Of a stretch of DNA of 64,000 bases, positions 23,096 through 33,816 are shown one piece after another (within the stretch, counting starts at the first letter, position 1; each line of letters starts with the position of its first letter). Location of the stretch: positions 4,809,948-4,873,947 of the forward strand of contig CM074695.1 in assembly GCA_037367355.1 (NCBI GenBank), in the 5' to 3' direction. A program made the position numbers and the translations under genes. The notes under the pieces were generated by a model. It did not search any database. It was not told where the DNA came from and saw only the letters and a list, made by a program, of their open reading frames with translations. This DNA comes from Neoscytalidium dimidiatum (taxonomy: Eukaryota; Ascomycota; Dothideomycetes; Botryosphaeriales; Botryosphaeriaceae).

Positions 23096-25519
23096 ATGCC
23101 CATGCCTATCTTCCACGACGACCAAGATCCCTCGACCCCCGAGCCCGCCCGCGGCTTCAACAGCCCTTATCGCGATTCGAGAAATGGTTACCGCGACAGG
23201 AGAGACGAGCTATGGTCCGTGGATTACCTCCGAGGCGCCGACGAGCCGGACCTATTCGACTGGGAGGAGGAGCGTTACAATGGCGAGCAGAGACAAGGCA
23301 CGCTGGACCGTGTGACGTTGATCGAGCGCCTAAAGCGCAGTCAGAGTCCTCCATGGCAGCACCAGCAGACTGTTAGTATACGCGCCGCATCTGCCTGTCA
23401 ACAAAGCGACGGTGCTAGTGTCGCGCAAGACCGGGGGCAGCTGCTAAGTGGCGACTTACAGTCTCAACCGCCGCGTGATGAGCGCCTCCAGTCGAGACCA
23501 AAGTCCCGCCAGGCGTCCAAGTCGCCTTTGCCGCAGACCGAAGCGTCGCAAGTCGCGCAGGAGGAAGGGCTGGACAACAGGGAGGCTGGGCTGTCGATTG
23601 AGCGGCCAAGGTCGGCGTTGCATTCTGGAGACTTTAGACAGGAACGCGACTCTGTGACTTATGATCAGCCTGCTCGGAACGCGACCCTTTCGACTTCTCC
23701 AGTTGCACCCTGGCACCATGCCTTTCCTCAAGCTGCCCTGCCTCATGCTCGGCCTGGCGCCGAGCACTACCGATCAGACTTCACCCGATCTATACTTTCC
23801 CGCAAACCTTCCCAGTCGTCGCTCCCTTCGAGCTTTGTCCTCCTACCGCCTTCGAGTCCCCTGGTGCAACAGACAAACAACCCAGACCTCGACTTCACCC
23901 AACGGCCAAGCTCCGGGCAGGGCGAGAGGGACAACAGACGGCACACCTTCTCTCCTCAGTCTCTGCAGACTTTCCACTCTTCGCCCACGCACTCCCCATT
24001 CCCCGGCCGGCCTCAACCGCCGCTGAGGAGAGAGGGCACATTTCCGTACCAAGCGCACCAGCCTCGCCGGTCGCTGTCCTCTTTTTTCGGCCCACACTCG
24101 AATTCGACTCCACAGTCGCCGCAACTTCGCCCACGCGGCCCCTCAGTTACCAACGAGTCTTCTCCGCTCCAGCATGCTCCGATGGTGGGCTCGTACGAAG
24201 AGTCTATTCTGCGCGGTAGAATGTCAACCACGCCGTCTCGACCTCTCAACTTCATCGCTCAGATAGGCGTTTTGGGGAGAGGCGAATGCAAAGCCCAGCT
24301 GCGCTGCCCGCCACACGTGACTCTGCCGTTTCCGGCCGTCTTCTACAGCTACAACAGTGGAAACGGCAGAATCGCGGACAATCAGCCGAGCCCATACGTT
24401 GGTCTCATAGACTTGGAGAACAATCTGAAGCCTGCGGAGGAGCAAGACGAAAGGCGTCGGCGAAGGAAGCACGCGCGCTCCGGGAACCACAGCGACAACG
24501 ATGACCACGATCATCTCAATGGCTTCCACGAGGACGGTGGAGAAGCTCAGCAAAAGGCGGCTCACAGGAAGCGGGAGAAGATGAAGCGAAGGTCAACGTC
24601 ACCAAAATCCCCACCCGGAGGAAGCTATCGCATCCCCCAGCGAGGCCAGCTTCAGATCGTCATCAAGAACCCTAACAAGACCGCCGTCAAGCTCTTCCTT
24701 GTTCCCTACGATTTGAGCGACATGGAACCGGGCCAGAAAACATTCATTCGCCAACGGAGTTATTCTGCGGGACCAATCATCGACATGCCCTTGAACAAGC
24801 GTACGAACTTTGGAACCGATCGCCCCGAGGCATCACTTTCAACCTCGGAAGATCCCAACGACCGACCAACGCTACGATACCTAATTCACTTGCACATATG
24901 CTGCCCTTCGAAGGGCCGATATTTCTTGTATAAAAGCATTCGCGTTGTATTTGCAAATCGCGTACCCGACGGCAAGGAGAAGTTGCGGAACGAAATTCAG
25001 CTTCCCGACCCGCGGTATAGTACCTACAAGCCTACCCGGGAAAGCCACAGTACTGCCGCCCACTCATCCAACCCACCAAGCTTGTCCGCCTCCGAGAGAG
25101 CATTCAGAAGGCGCAGTGCCGGCTTCTCCCTCAACAACGGCCAAGCGCACTACGATCGTCTCGACGCAGTCGACTTTGGTAGCCCCAGCAATGGGTATAC
25201 AGGATACCAGACGTACACTGCTCCTACGGAACCAATTGCACCGATCCCCTTCAAGCTATCGCGCCGCCTTGAACCGGTCGAGTCTCGCCCTAGCAGCAGA
25301 GATCAGATGGACGTGGAGGGTTCGTTGAGAACGTCCGAAGCTGGCTCTTCAACGAGTTCCACATTTGACACGGACGGAACGTGGGATAAACGCGCCAAGG
25401 GGTCTTTCTCGCCTCCATCCTCGTACACCGGCGCTGGATTGCTTGCGCAGAGACTGAAAGGACTGCAAACGTCAACGAATGAGTCAGATTCCAGCAACGC
25501 ATCAAACGGTTCTGCGTAG
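23096..25519 (+). CDS. Atos-like / chromosome-segregation-domain protein
   Basis: A single exon of 807 aa. The first 360 residues are mostly disordered and Ser/Pro/Arg-rich. Then comes the Atos (FAM214) N-terminal conserved block: EESILRGRMSTTPSRPLNF, IGVLGRGECKAQLRCP, PFPAVFY and SPYVGLIDLE. The second conserved block, the Pfam 'Chromosome_seg' domain, starts YRIPQRGQLQIVIKNPNKTA and runs through LFLVPYDLSDM and TFIRQRSYS. Metazoan Atos is a nuclear transcription regulator, and a fission yeast relative was annotated from a meiotic segregation phenotype; a nuclear regulatory role is inferred. The ATG at 23096 begins MPMPIF and is the first Met of the frame. The stop is followed directly by GTAAGT, so an alternative C-terminus or a 3'UTR intron is possible. 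Confidence 0.85.
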   Translation: MPMPIFHDDQDPSTPEPARGFNSPYRDSRNGYRDRRDELWSVDYLRGADEPDLFDWEEERYNGEQRQGTLDRVTLIERLKRSQSPPWQHQQTVSIRAASACQQSDGASVAQDRGQLLSGDLQSQPPRDERLQSRPKSRQASKSPLPQTEASQVAQEEGLDNREAGLSIERPRSALHSGDFRQERDSVTYDQPARNATLSTSPVAPWHHAFPQAALPHARPGAEHYRSDFTRSILSRKPSQSSLPSSFVLLPPSSPLVQQTNNPDLDFTQRPSSGQGERDNRRHTFSPQSLQTFHSSPTHSPFPGRPQPPLRREGTFPYQAHQPRRSLSSFFGPHSNSTPQSPQLRPRGPSVTNESSPLQHAPMVGSYEESILRGRMSTTPSRPLNFIAQIGVLGRGECKAQLRCPPHVTLPFPAVFYSYNSGNGRIADNQPSPYVGLIDLENNLKPAEEQDERRRRRKHARSGNHSDNDDHDHLNGFHEDGGEAQQKAAHRKREKMKRRSTSPKSPPGGSYRIPQRGQLQIVIKNPNKTAVKLFLVPYDLSDMEPGQKTFIRQRSYSAGPIIDMPLNKRTNFGTDRPEASLSTSEDPNDRPTLRYLIHLHICCPSKGRYFLYKSIRVVFANRVPDGKEKLRNEIQLPDPRYSTYKPTRESHSTAAHSSNPPSLSASERAFRRRSAGFSLNNGQAHYDRLDAVDFGSPSNGYTGYQTYTAPTEPIAPIPFKLSRRLEPVESRPSSRDQMDVEGSLRTSEAGSSTSSTFDTDGTWDKRAKGSFSPPSSYTGAGLLAQRLKGLQTSTNESDSSNASNGSA

Positions 25520-26902
25520 GTAAGTCAAGCCACGGGTAAGGTAGGTCTTGCTCTTAATACAATCCCTCATCGGATTTTGATGCATTCGAGTGTTTCGCAC
25601 AGATGATTCTTTTTCCATTCTTTTGCTCCCGTGCCTTTTTGATGCTACACTGTTAGCATGCGAAAGGGTTTATTCATCATGGATCGGCGTTCAAGGAGTT
25701 TCAAATAGACGTGATAGACTCGGATGCGGTGTACAGGTTGCTTTCTTTCTTTCTTGGACAAAAGCTCTGTTGGCCCATGATCGGCCCTTTTTGTTGGATA
25801 AGACGGGGCCAGCGATGGGTTGTTTACTCCATTCTACACCGTAATTGATCGGGCGGAAGTTAGCCTCCCTCAAGATACTAGCCGGAGCTACATGGGCGGT
25901 GAAAAGGCTGAAGTCATCCAATAAGACAGACCCGACGGGTCTCGCCGGTGTCTCCGGTGATACGAGGGCATTCTCCATGGAGTTCTGGAGCCGGCGTCTT
26001 CACCGGATCGACCCGCTGCTACTTTACACTCGGCCTTTCGTAGGTACTTCTCTAAAACCCACATCAAGAGTTGGAAACAACTACATCAAATGTCGTTTCA
26101 CCTCGACCTTGTTTTTCTTTTTTTTCCACATCTTTATTCATATTCGCTGTCGCTCAGCAGACCCCCTCTGTCAAACGAATACGAATACTGTTATTGTTGC
26201 GGGTCGTGGTCGCCGCCCCTCCACCTCGGGATATCCGACATGTGGATGATGTGCTCTCGGCGTTCGGCATTGCCTTCTACTACGTAGTCACTCGCCACCT
26301 TGGCAAACACAATTTCCTTCCACACTACATCTGCTTCCGATTACTTGGACATTCTGCGGGAGTTGCCGTGGCGGACCGTAACGTGTGGGCAAGAGAGCGG
26401 GGAGGCAGGAACAGAAAATGGGGAATCCGGTCTCTTTCACCATCCTCATCGCCCGAGATGTCAAGTCCAACGGTCGGGACCGCCTCTTCATCAACGCAAG
26501 CGCAAGGATACAGTCACGAGTCATCGCTCTCGGTGCATCATTGTCCCCGCCCCAGAGAGCTTTCGGATTGGTTGCCGGTGAGGTTGAGCTTGCAGATTGA
26601 GCTGGCCGGGTAGCATGCCCGGCCTTCCCCACACTTGTCCTTCCCCGCAAATATGTGCGTATTTGCCGGCGCCGCTTCGGTGAATGATGTCAAGGGTTGA
26701 AACCCTGGGGTGCATGGCCTGCTCCCGCCCGCTATTTCGCACACACTTCCTCCTTGGGACATCGTCTCTTCCGGCCTCCACACCCACCTTGCTCTTTTGG
26801 GCATTGTCATGATGACCGGCATGGCTTGCAACTCCCAACCCCGGCTCCGGCTCGGCCGTCGATGCACCGAGTGCGCAGTCGATCAGGTACAGCTTGCGGT
26901 TG

Positions 26903-26920
26903 TTTTTTTTTTTTTTTTTT
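26903..26920 (+). promoter_or_regulatory. Poly(dT) tract of the GH106 promoter
   Basis: An uninterrupted run of 18 T residues, 113 bp upstream of the GH106 start and 13 bp before a TATA-like motif. Poly(dA:dT) tracts commonly exclude nucleosomes in fungal promoters; that role here is inferred. Confidence 0.5.
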
Positions 26921-26933
26921 CTTTCCTTGCCTG

Positions 26934-26940
26934 TATAAGA
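26934..26940 (+). promoter_or_regulatory. TATA-like box of the GH106 gene
   Basis: TATAAGA lies 93 bp upstream of the start codon at 27033, directly after the T tract. Confidence 0.45.
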
Positions 26941-27032
26941 GCTTGGGAACTGCGACACAGTGTTGTTCCTTTTGCCTAACAGCCTAGCTGCTCACCGGTC
27001 CCGTTGGTGCACGACGCCCAGTTCTCAGTACG

Positions 27033-30000
27033 ATGAGCCGCTCTTCAATTGCTACTGCGGCTTACACCGCGTTGCTGCTCGCGGCACCCGCTGCCGCCAG
27101 CTTCGCGGAGCCAGAGGTCCAGTACAGACCTAAGTTCCGGTACTGGTACGTCGGCACCAGCCTCTCTCCTCCTCCATAACGCTCTCGAGCCGCCACATCT
27201 CTCTCTCCCCGACACCAATTCTGCCCTGTACCCCATCCACGCCTCACAAACCGCCTCGCTAACCGCCAAACTCTCCCCCCTCCCCACAGGCTCCCCGACG
27301 CCTCCGTCCCCGCGACCACCGTCGCCGCCGACATCGCCAACATCTCGTCCGTCGGCGCCGGCGGCATCGAGCTGCTCGGCTACTACCAGTACGGCCTGCC
27401 CGAAGCCGAGCGCGGCGTGGCCCCGCCCACGGACTGGACGCTGTACGGCTTCGGCACGCCCGCCTTCGCCGACGTCTTCCACGCCGCGCTGCGGGCCTCG
27501 GCCGACCACGGCCTGGTCATGGACTTCGCGCAGGGGGCGAACCAGGGCCAGGGCGTCCCCGCCGAACCCGGCACCGAAGGCCTGGCCGTGGAGCTGGCGT
27601 ACGTGAACGTGACCGTCGAGGCGGGCGCGACCTGGGAGGGCCGCGTGCTGCCCGAGAGCGTGCAGCCGAGCAATCCGTTCAGCAGCTTCATGCACAGCTT
27701 GGAGGAGTTTGGGACGCAGGTGTTGAAGGCGGTGCAGGCCGTGGAGGTTGTGGGCGGTGAGTCTGCCTGGACACTTTTTTTTTTTTCTTTCTTCTTCTCT
27801 CTCCCCGTGCCGAAAACTATTGGTATTGATTTGCTCTTGCGTTTGCAGAGTCGGAGATCATCGCCGGCGCGGGCGGCTTCTCATCCTCGGTCCCGCTCGT
27901 CGTGGTGGGCCAGGTCATCGATTTGACGGCGGAGGTCGGGGCGGATCGGTCGTTGAGCTGGACAGCCCCCGAAGGGAGCTCGACCTGGCGCATCATCGCG
28001 TGGTATGAGCGGTACACGAACCAGAAGTCTTGCTCGGGCGGGCTGAATGCGACGGAGTACATTGGCAATGGGTCGTGGACGGTTGATCACTTCAGTGCTC
28101 AGGGTCAGTTCTAGAGGCCTGGATTCGGTTTGAATTGCGGAGTGCTGATGTGGATCTCCACTAGGATCAAAGAAGTTGACGGACTTTGTTGACGCGCACG
28201 TTCTCGCGAACGCTGAAACTAGGGAGCTGCTGGCTTCTGTCGGCAAATACGGTGAGTGCTACAAACATATCTGGTGCCTTTGGATATCCGGGCTGATCGG
28301 CGAACAGGCTGGGAGGACAGCATGGAGATGGTGTCGTCCTTGTGGTGGACGCCGGAACTCCCGAACCGGTTCAACGAGTCGAGGGGCTACGACATTACCC
28401 CCTGCCTGCCGTACCTCATCACCCCCGACAACTATTGGAATGGTGCAGTTGTGCCTTATGGAGAAGGATTCGTGTCGGAAAATACGACTTTTGTCGAGAA
28501 GTGCAACGAGGATTACCGAACCACGTTGAATGAGGGTTACCAGGACTACCTCTCTGCGTTTGAGACGTGGGCTCATGGCTTGGGTGTGCAGTACTCAGCC
28601 CAACCAGCATATAATCTTCCTCTTAACATGGTAAGGCGCTTTTCAAAATCACTCTCAATGAACTCCGCTGACTTTGGCAAAGCTCGATGATATCGCCATT
28701 CTTGATGCACCAGAAGGAGAGTCGCTGGGGTTCAGCAACATCATCGACACCTACCGCCAATTCTCTGGCCCCGCACATCTCGCCGGAATCTCCGTTGTTT
28801 CTTCTGAATGCGGTGCGCTGAGCGGTGCACCCTACCAACAGACCTTGAATGATCTTCTTTGGTCTGTGAGGCGCGGTCTGTCCACCGGCATTTCTATGCA
28901 TGTCCTACATGGTTTTGCATACTCTGGACCATATACAAACACTACCTGGCCATCATACACGACATTCACGTACCGTTTCAGTGAGATGTGGAACCAGCAT
29001 CAGCCCAGCTGGATCCATATCAACGACTCCATCAAGTATATTGCCAGGAACCAATACGTTTCTCAGACCGGCATACCCAGCGTTGACTTGGCGTTTTACC
29101 AGTACAGTGCTCCTTGGACGGTTGAAGTACAATACACGGATACTAACCTGGAGACGCTTGGCTATACTTACGAGTATCTCTCATCTGGAAACCTTCAGAC
29201 TCCGGACGCCGTTGTTGAAGATGGTGTTCTCGCGCCGCGCGGACCTTCTTACAAAGCCCTGATCTTCTCCAACCAGACAGCTCTGACCCCGAGCGCTGCA
29301 GCAAAGGTGCAAGCATTCGCCACTGCAGGCCTTCCGATCTTTTTCGTCGGGGCTACCAACTTTACCAGCATCGGACAAGAGGCCGGAGCAGCAGAAGCTG
29401 TCGCTTCTTCAATTAGCGCTGTCGTCGATGGTGGACTGACCAACGTTCACACTGTCTCGTCTTCTGCTGACCTGCCTGACGCGCTCTCCAGCGCTGGCAT
29501 TCTTCCCAAGGTGTCTTTCTCCAATGCGACATCCTGGTATGCCTTCTGGCGCCGAGCCGACAGCATCGAATATGCTTACATCTACAACGATGACCTCTCT
29601 ACCCAAACCGTCGACGTCACCTTCTCCACTAACGGAACGCCATACTATTTCAACGCCTGGACCGGATCGATAACACCTATCCTGCAGTACACGACCACTG
29701 CAGCTGGCATCACAATCCCCATCACCCTTGCCTCCAACCAAACCACCATCGTCGGCTTCGCGCCTGCCAACACCACATCGACGGACCTCCCCGCCGCCCC
29801 CTCTACCCACATCACCTCCGCCTCTGGCGCAGTCGCCAGCCTAACCACCACCAACACAACCGTCCGCGCTTACGTGACCGGCCCAGCCTCCTTCACCCTG
29901 TCCGACGGCTCCACGAGCAACGTCACGGCCTCCCCGCCGCCCGCGACGACGCTGGCCAATTGGGACATCGCGATTCAAGACTGGCACCGCACGGCCGACC

Positions 30001-30476
30001 CGTTCAGCCTGGACACGGCCATCACGACGCACACGTATAACGGCACCGCGCTCGCCGCCTGGAAGGACCTCGACGCCGCGCTCGTCGGCGTCAGCGGCGT
30101 CGGCACGTACTCGACGACCTTCACCGCGCCGGCCGCGACCAACGGGACCGCCGCCGCTCTCGGCGCGCTGCTGCGCCTCGGCCCCGTGACGAACACGATC
30201 CGCGCGTGGGTGAACGGCGCGGTGCTGCCGCCCATCGACATCACGGATGCGGTGGTCGACGTGTCGGCGTTCGTGAGGGACGGCGTGAACGAGGTGCGCG
30301 TCGAGGTCACGACGACGCTGTTCAACCGCATCAAGGCGGATGGCAATAGCACGTGGAGCGTGGGCGTGACGGCGAACGAGGAGAACGGCGCGTACTACGA
30401 GGCCAACGCGGCGAAGGAGTACGGGTTGATGGGACCTGTGGTGGTGGAGTGGGTGGGGATTGTGGACGTGGTTTGA
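27033..30476 (+). CDS. GH106 alpha-L-rhamnosidase-like secreted enzyme
   Basis: Predicted 1012 aa from six exons: 27033-27145, 27290-27756, 27849-28103, 28165-28251, 28308-28630 and 28683-30476; introns of 144, 92, 61, 56 and 52 nt. An N-terminal signal peptide (MSRSSIATAAYTALLLAA) precedes the mature start FAEPEVQYRPKFRYWLPDAS, which, with VGAGGIELLGYYQYG, is typical of fungal GH106. The central region contains Trp/Asn-rich stretches (GWEDSMEM, SSECGALSGAPY). The C-terminal beta-domains include VGTYSTTF and TNTIRAWVNG, a galactose-binding-like fold. Many N-glycosylation sequons fit secretion. GH106 enzymes release alpha-L-rhamnose from pectin rhamnogalacturonan or plant glycosides. Intron 2 carries a long pyrimidine tract. 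The family is recognised by overall pattern; the exact substrate is unknown. Confidence 0.8.
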
Positions 30477-31814
30477 GATGGCGAGGGATTTGTGAATATT
30501 TTAATATCTATGAATGATTACGATGACGACCAGTGGATAATATACATAAGATGAATTCTCGGACGAGTCGTTGCAGAACTGTATGCTCACTGTTGGCTGT
30601 GGAGATGTACCACAGCACTCAATGCTTAGATTCTATCAAAATCGTAAGCCCGTCCCGAACGAATCTTCCATCACAACTTCCCTGGCTCCATCAGCTGATC
30701 TAGCTAGGCCAGTGAAACCATCAATAAGCTTGGAAAGGGTTTTGACGAGTGTTGTGGTCTGTAACGCCACGATCGGTTAAAACCCACCGAGTCTCTCCAC
30801 GTGGATGCTCCATTTTTCTTATCCAGAGCCTGAGTGAGCCTCCTTAATGGTGATACTCTAGGGGACCCGGATTCCTGCCCGAGAACGGCCCGAAACGTTA
30901 TCTGTGCCTGGATAGCGGATATCAATATCCAATCTTCCGTGGTCGCCGAGCTCTCCAAAGAGGCAACGTGAAGCGTTCTTGAGAAACCTTAAAGGCCGTC
31001 GTGCAGCGTCTTGCACCGGGTCTGGAACCACCAGCCCCACACTAATTCCCCAATCTTTGCAACGTTCAATTTGCCTATCCTTTCATCTCGCTGGATCTGG
31101 TAAGGCATTAGCCATGGCCGATAATTGCACCTTCTAGTTTCGCCGATAAGCATCGACAATTTGAGGGTGTTCTCGTATGGTTTGGTTCTAAAAGCGTCTT
31201 CCAGAACCGATTTGGAACACTTTAGGGTTCACTGGCGAATGCAACGTAGATCGGAGCGTGCCGGATCAACGGTCGCCAGACTTGGCGCGGGGCGAGTGAA
31301 GCTTCATTACGACCATAGTACCAAACGGGATACGTTCTATTGATATATTCAAAAATCAAGTGTTGGAATCCTTGATCATGATGCCCCCGGAAAGCGATGA
31401 GCGCTTACTACCGGAACGCAGCGGTCGTACAGTCTAGTTATACAACCCAGCACGGTTGGTTTCAGACTTACGGTACCAGAACGAGTGTTATCTTTACCGG
31501 TTAAATGAATCGAAAGAAGGTTTTTCAGATCACGAGGATCTGTTATCAGTCTTTTGACCTGTAGCTTGTCTTAAGTTATTAGCGGCTTGGCCAGAGCACT
31601 GTCTCCACCCGGTGGGAGAATTAAGAATGCCTTATTCTTCAGAGGCAATGAAACAAAGGATATGGTTGAACCATTGAGTATGTCCGTGGAACCACAGCGG
31701 CGAGAGCCGGACCGTAAAACACACCGTGATTTCTAATCACAAGCTAACATATATCATCTATCTCCATACTCGTTGACTCGACGCACGTCGGCTTAACAAA
31801 CCGCTTTACTCAAG
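30477..31814. other. Intergenic, no gene seen
   Basis: About 1.3 kb between the GH106 gene and the 7TM gene with no supportable coding sequence. Confidence 0.4.
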
Positions 31815-32945
31815 ATGACCCGCAAAACCGGCGCTGTTCCACCTCCTCCTGGCGTTGTGCCAAATTTTGACCACCCTCAAGACGTTGTATGGACTATCAA
31901 TATCGCATCTGAGGCTATCGCAATGACGACCATCACCCTCTTCTTTATCTTCCGCGTTATTGCCAAAGCTTGCGTTGCACCTTCCTTTGGCCGTGAAGAT
32001 TGTATGTATCCTTCATCCTTCCCGCTTACGTAGCTTACAAGTCTCAGGGATGTGTGCAATAGCCTGGGTATGGCAACGACTTCGCTAAATCGGTACTCGA
32101 GCTAAGATGTAGCAAGGTCTTTTACATGGCATACAGCGCGACCGGAATCCTGAGTACTATGGCCCCAAGTCTCCGCATCTCACCGGGATGCTGACCAAAA
32201 AAAGTGTCTTGTACAGGCGGAGGCTATCACGTCTGGGAGATTACGGAAACGGAGATGAAAGATTATTACAAGGAATGTAATGTCAAGAACACGCGATACA
32301 GGTCGATTAACTGTTTTGGCAGGTTGTCTACGGAGGAAGTATGATTTACAATCTGAATGCCTACTTCGTCAAAGTAGCCTTGCTCCTGATATTCGTCCAA
32401 GTCTTTCGGCCTTTCAAAAAATCCGTTCTCATTGCTTACTGTCTCATCGGGCTTATGGGAGGCTACTACATTCCCATGTTCTTCTTTAAGATGATGGTCT
32501 GTATACCTGTTCATGGGTTTTGGGACCACACCGTTAACGCCAGGTGTCTTGATCGAGACGCCATGCTTGCCGCTGATACCATTATCAGCACGGTCACGGA
32601 TACAGCAATTTTAATTCTTCCCATCCCAGCAAGCATGAAGCTTCAGATATCTTGGCGGGAGAAGATCAAGATCATAGCTTTCCTTGGAACTGGTGGGACT
32701 GCGGCGTTGGCAGCGGCAATTAGAATGGTCCTCATCCTTCGAATGCAGGGAAGCAAGGATATTACAGTAGACAACATCAAATTTAACTTGTTTGGGTAGG
32801 CTGTTCAATCTTTCTTATCCGGTTCTCGGCTAATCAACGCGACCTTAGGACATTCGAAGGATTTGTCGGCCTCCTTTGTACGTGCCTTCCTTCCTTAAAC
32901 CTCTTGATAAATCGAATTAAAGGTCCGTCTTCTCTGGGTGCTTAA
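31815..32945 (+). CDS. Fungal 7TM 'rhodopsin-domain' membrane protein
   Basis: Predicted 292 aa from six exons: 31815-32001, 32048-32067 (20 nt), 32117-32153 (37 nt), 32217-32281, 32323-32795 and 32849-32945; introns of 41-63 nt. The fold matches the fungal integral-membrane family (Pfam rhodopsin_fungal). It has a first helix after DVVWTINIASE, the motif GREDW-MCAIAW, then VFYMAYSATG, SGGYHVWEIT, and an extracellular Cys in NARCLDRDAM followed by DTAILILPIP. It ends LLCTCLPSLNLLINRIK plus a short tail. No retinal-binding Lys context is evident; this family is distinct from opsins, and members with a CFEM domain act as host-surface sensors. No CFEM is present here. Intron 4 is only 41 nt with donor GTCAAG, the least certain junction. 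It may belong with the MFS/P450 genes downstream. Confidence 0.75.
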
Positions 32946-33816
32946 GAGGATTGGATGGTTTCTGACTAACAAAATGGCAGAGCCCATGTTGAAGCGGGCG
33001 AACCCTGTGCATGGACGACGACCACCGTGGAGTTTTCCTGCAAGACAAGACACAAATATGTCGGAGAAAAGCCAGTCACGCTTATTTCACGTGTAAAATA
33101 GTATCAAGAAATGTAGGATAATAAAATTGATGATCAACAAAATACACAATCATCATTCAAGAATATTCACCCATGCATTGCCGCCAGCCTTGACCAGTGG
33201 CAGCTCACTCAAAGAGACGCTCGTTACGTCCACAGAGACAAATCATTTCGAACTCGGCTTTCGTTTCGCAGATTATGAAAACAATCTTCAACCGCTAGAA
33301 GCGAAGGTGTGAGAAGGCGTCACTGTTATCGTTGCCTCGGCATCGCGCGATACGTGATGATGACGATCTAAGCGCTGCAATTACTATCTAGCCTGCGCGG
33401 TGGCAAAGACGCGTATACAGGCACTTTGGGCGGGGACGGAATTAAAGTAAAGTCAAAGACGCAAGTGTCTTCCTAGACTGTAAATAACGTCCTCGGTATA
33501 GGTCATGCTGTTGAGTAATCCTCGGGACATTAAACAACGGAGGCGCACTCGCTAAACAACAAAGCGGTTAGCCGCACCTCATTGCCGCTCCTACAAAGGC
33601 GCAAACCCAGGCATCAGCTGCGCCAAGAGCCGCATCCATCCCGAATTACTCAACAGCCGTTCCACCTGCAGGACAGGAATGCGGCACGGAAGTCCGAAAG
33701 AGCGAAGTAGCGAAGTTGGAAATCGTTGCGCCAGTGGATCTAATGATTGACATTATAAAAAGCTTGCCTCAGCATTGCCTGGGTACTTTGAACTTTGTTT
33801 GACTGAAGCCTGGTTC
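32946..33816. other. Intergenic, promoter of the MFS gene
   Basis: No gene is supported. It ends in the promoter of the MFS gene, with a TATA-like box at 33754. Confidence 0.4.
33754..33760 (+). promoter_or_regulatory. TATA-like box of the MFS gene
   Basis: TATAAAA lies 57 bp before the start codon at 33817. Confidence 0.45.

Larger units (their letters stand above)
25520..27032. other. Intergenic with several pyrimidine tracts
   Basis: No gene is supported in about 1.5 kb. It contains pyrimidine-rich runs near 25740 and 26105 and an 18-T tract near 26903. The right end is the promoter of the GH106 gene. Confidence 0.45.

Noticed and set aside
32849..33096. Possible frameshift or extra intron at the end of the 7TM gene (donor GTACGT at 32878).
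   Set aside because: Reading straight through without that intron gives LLCTCLPSLNLLINRIK, a normal family C-terminus, and the whole model closes in frame at 32945.
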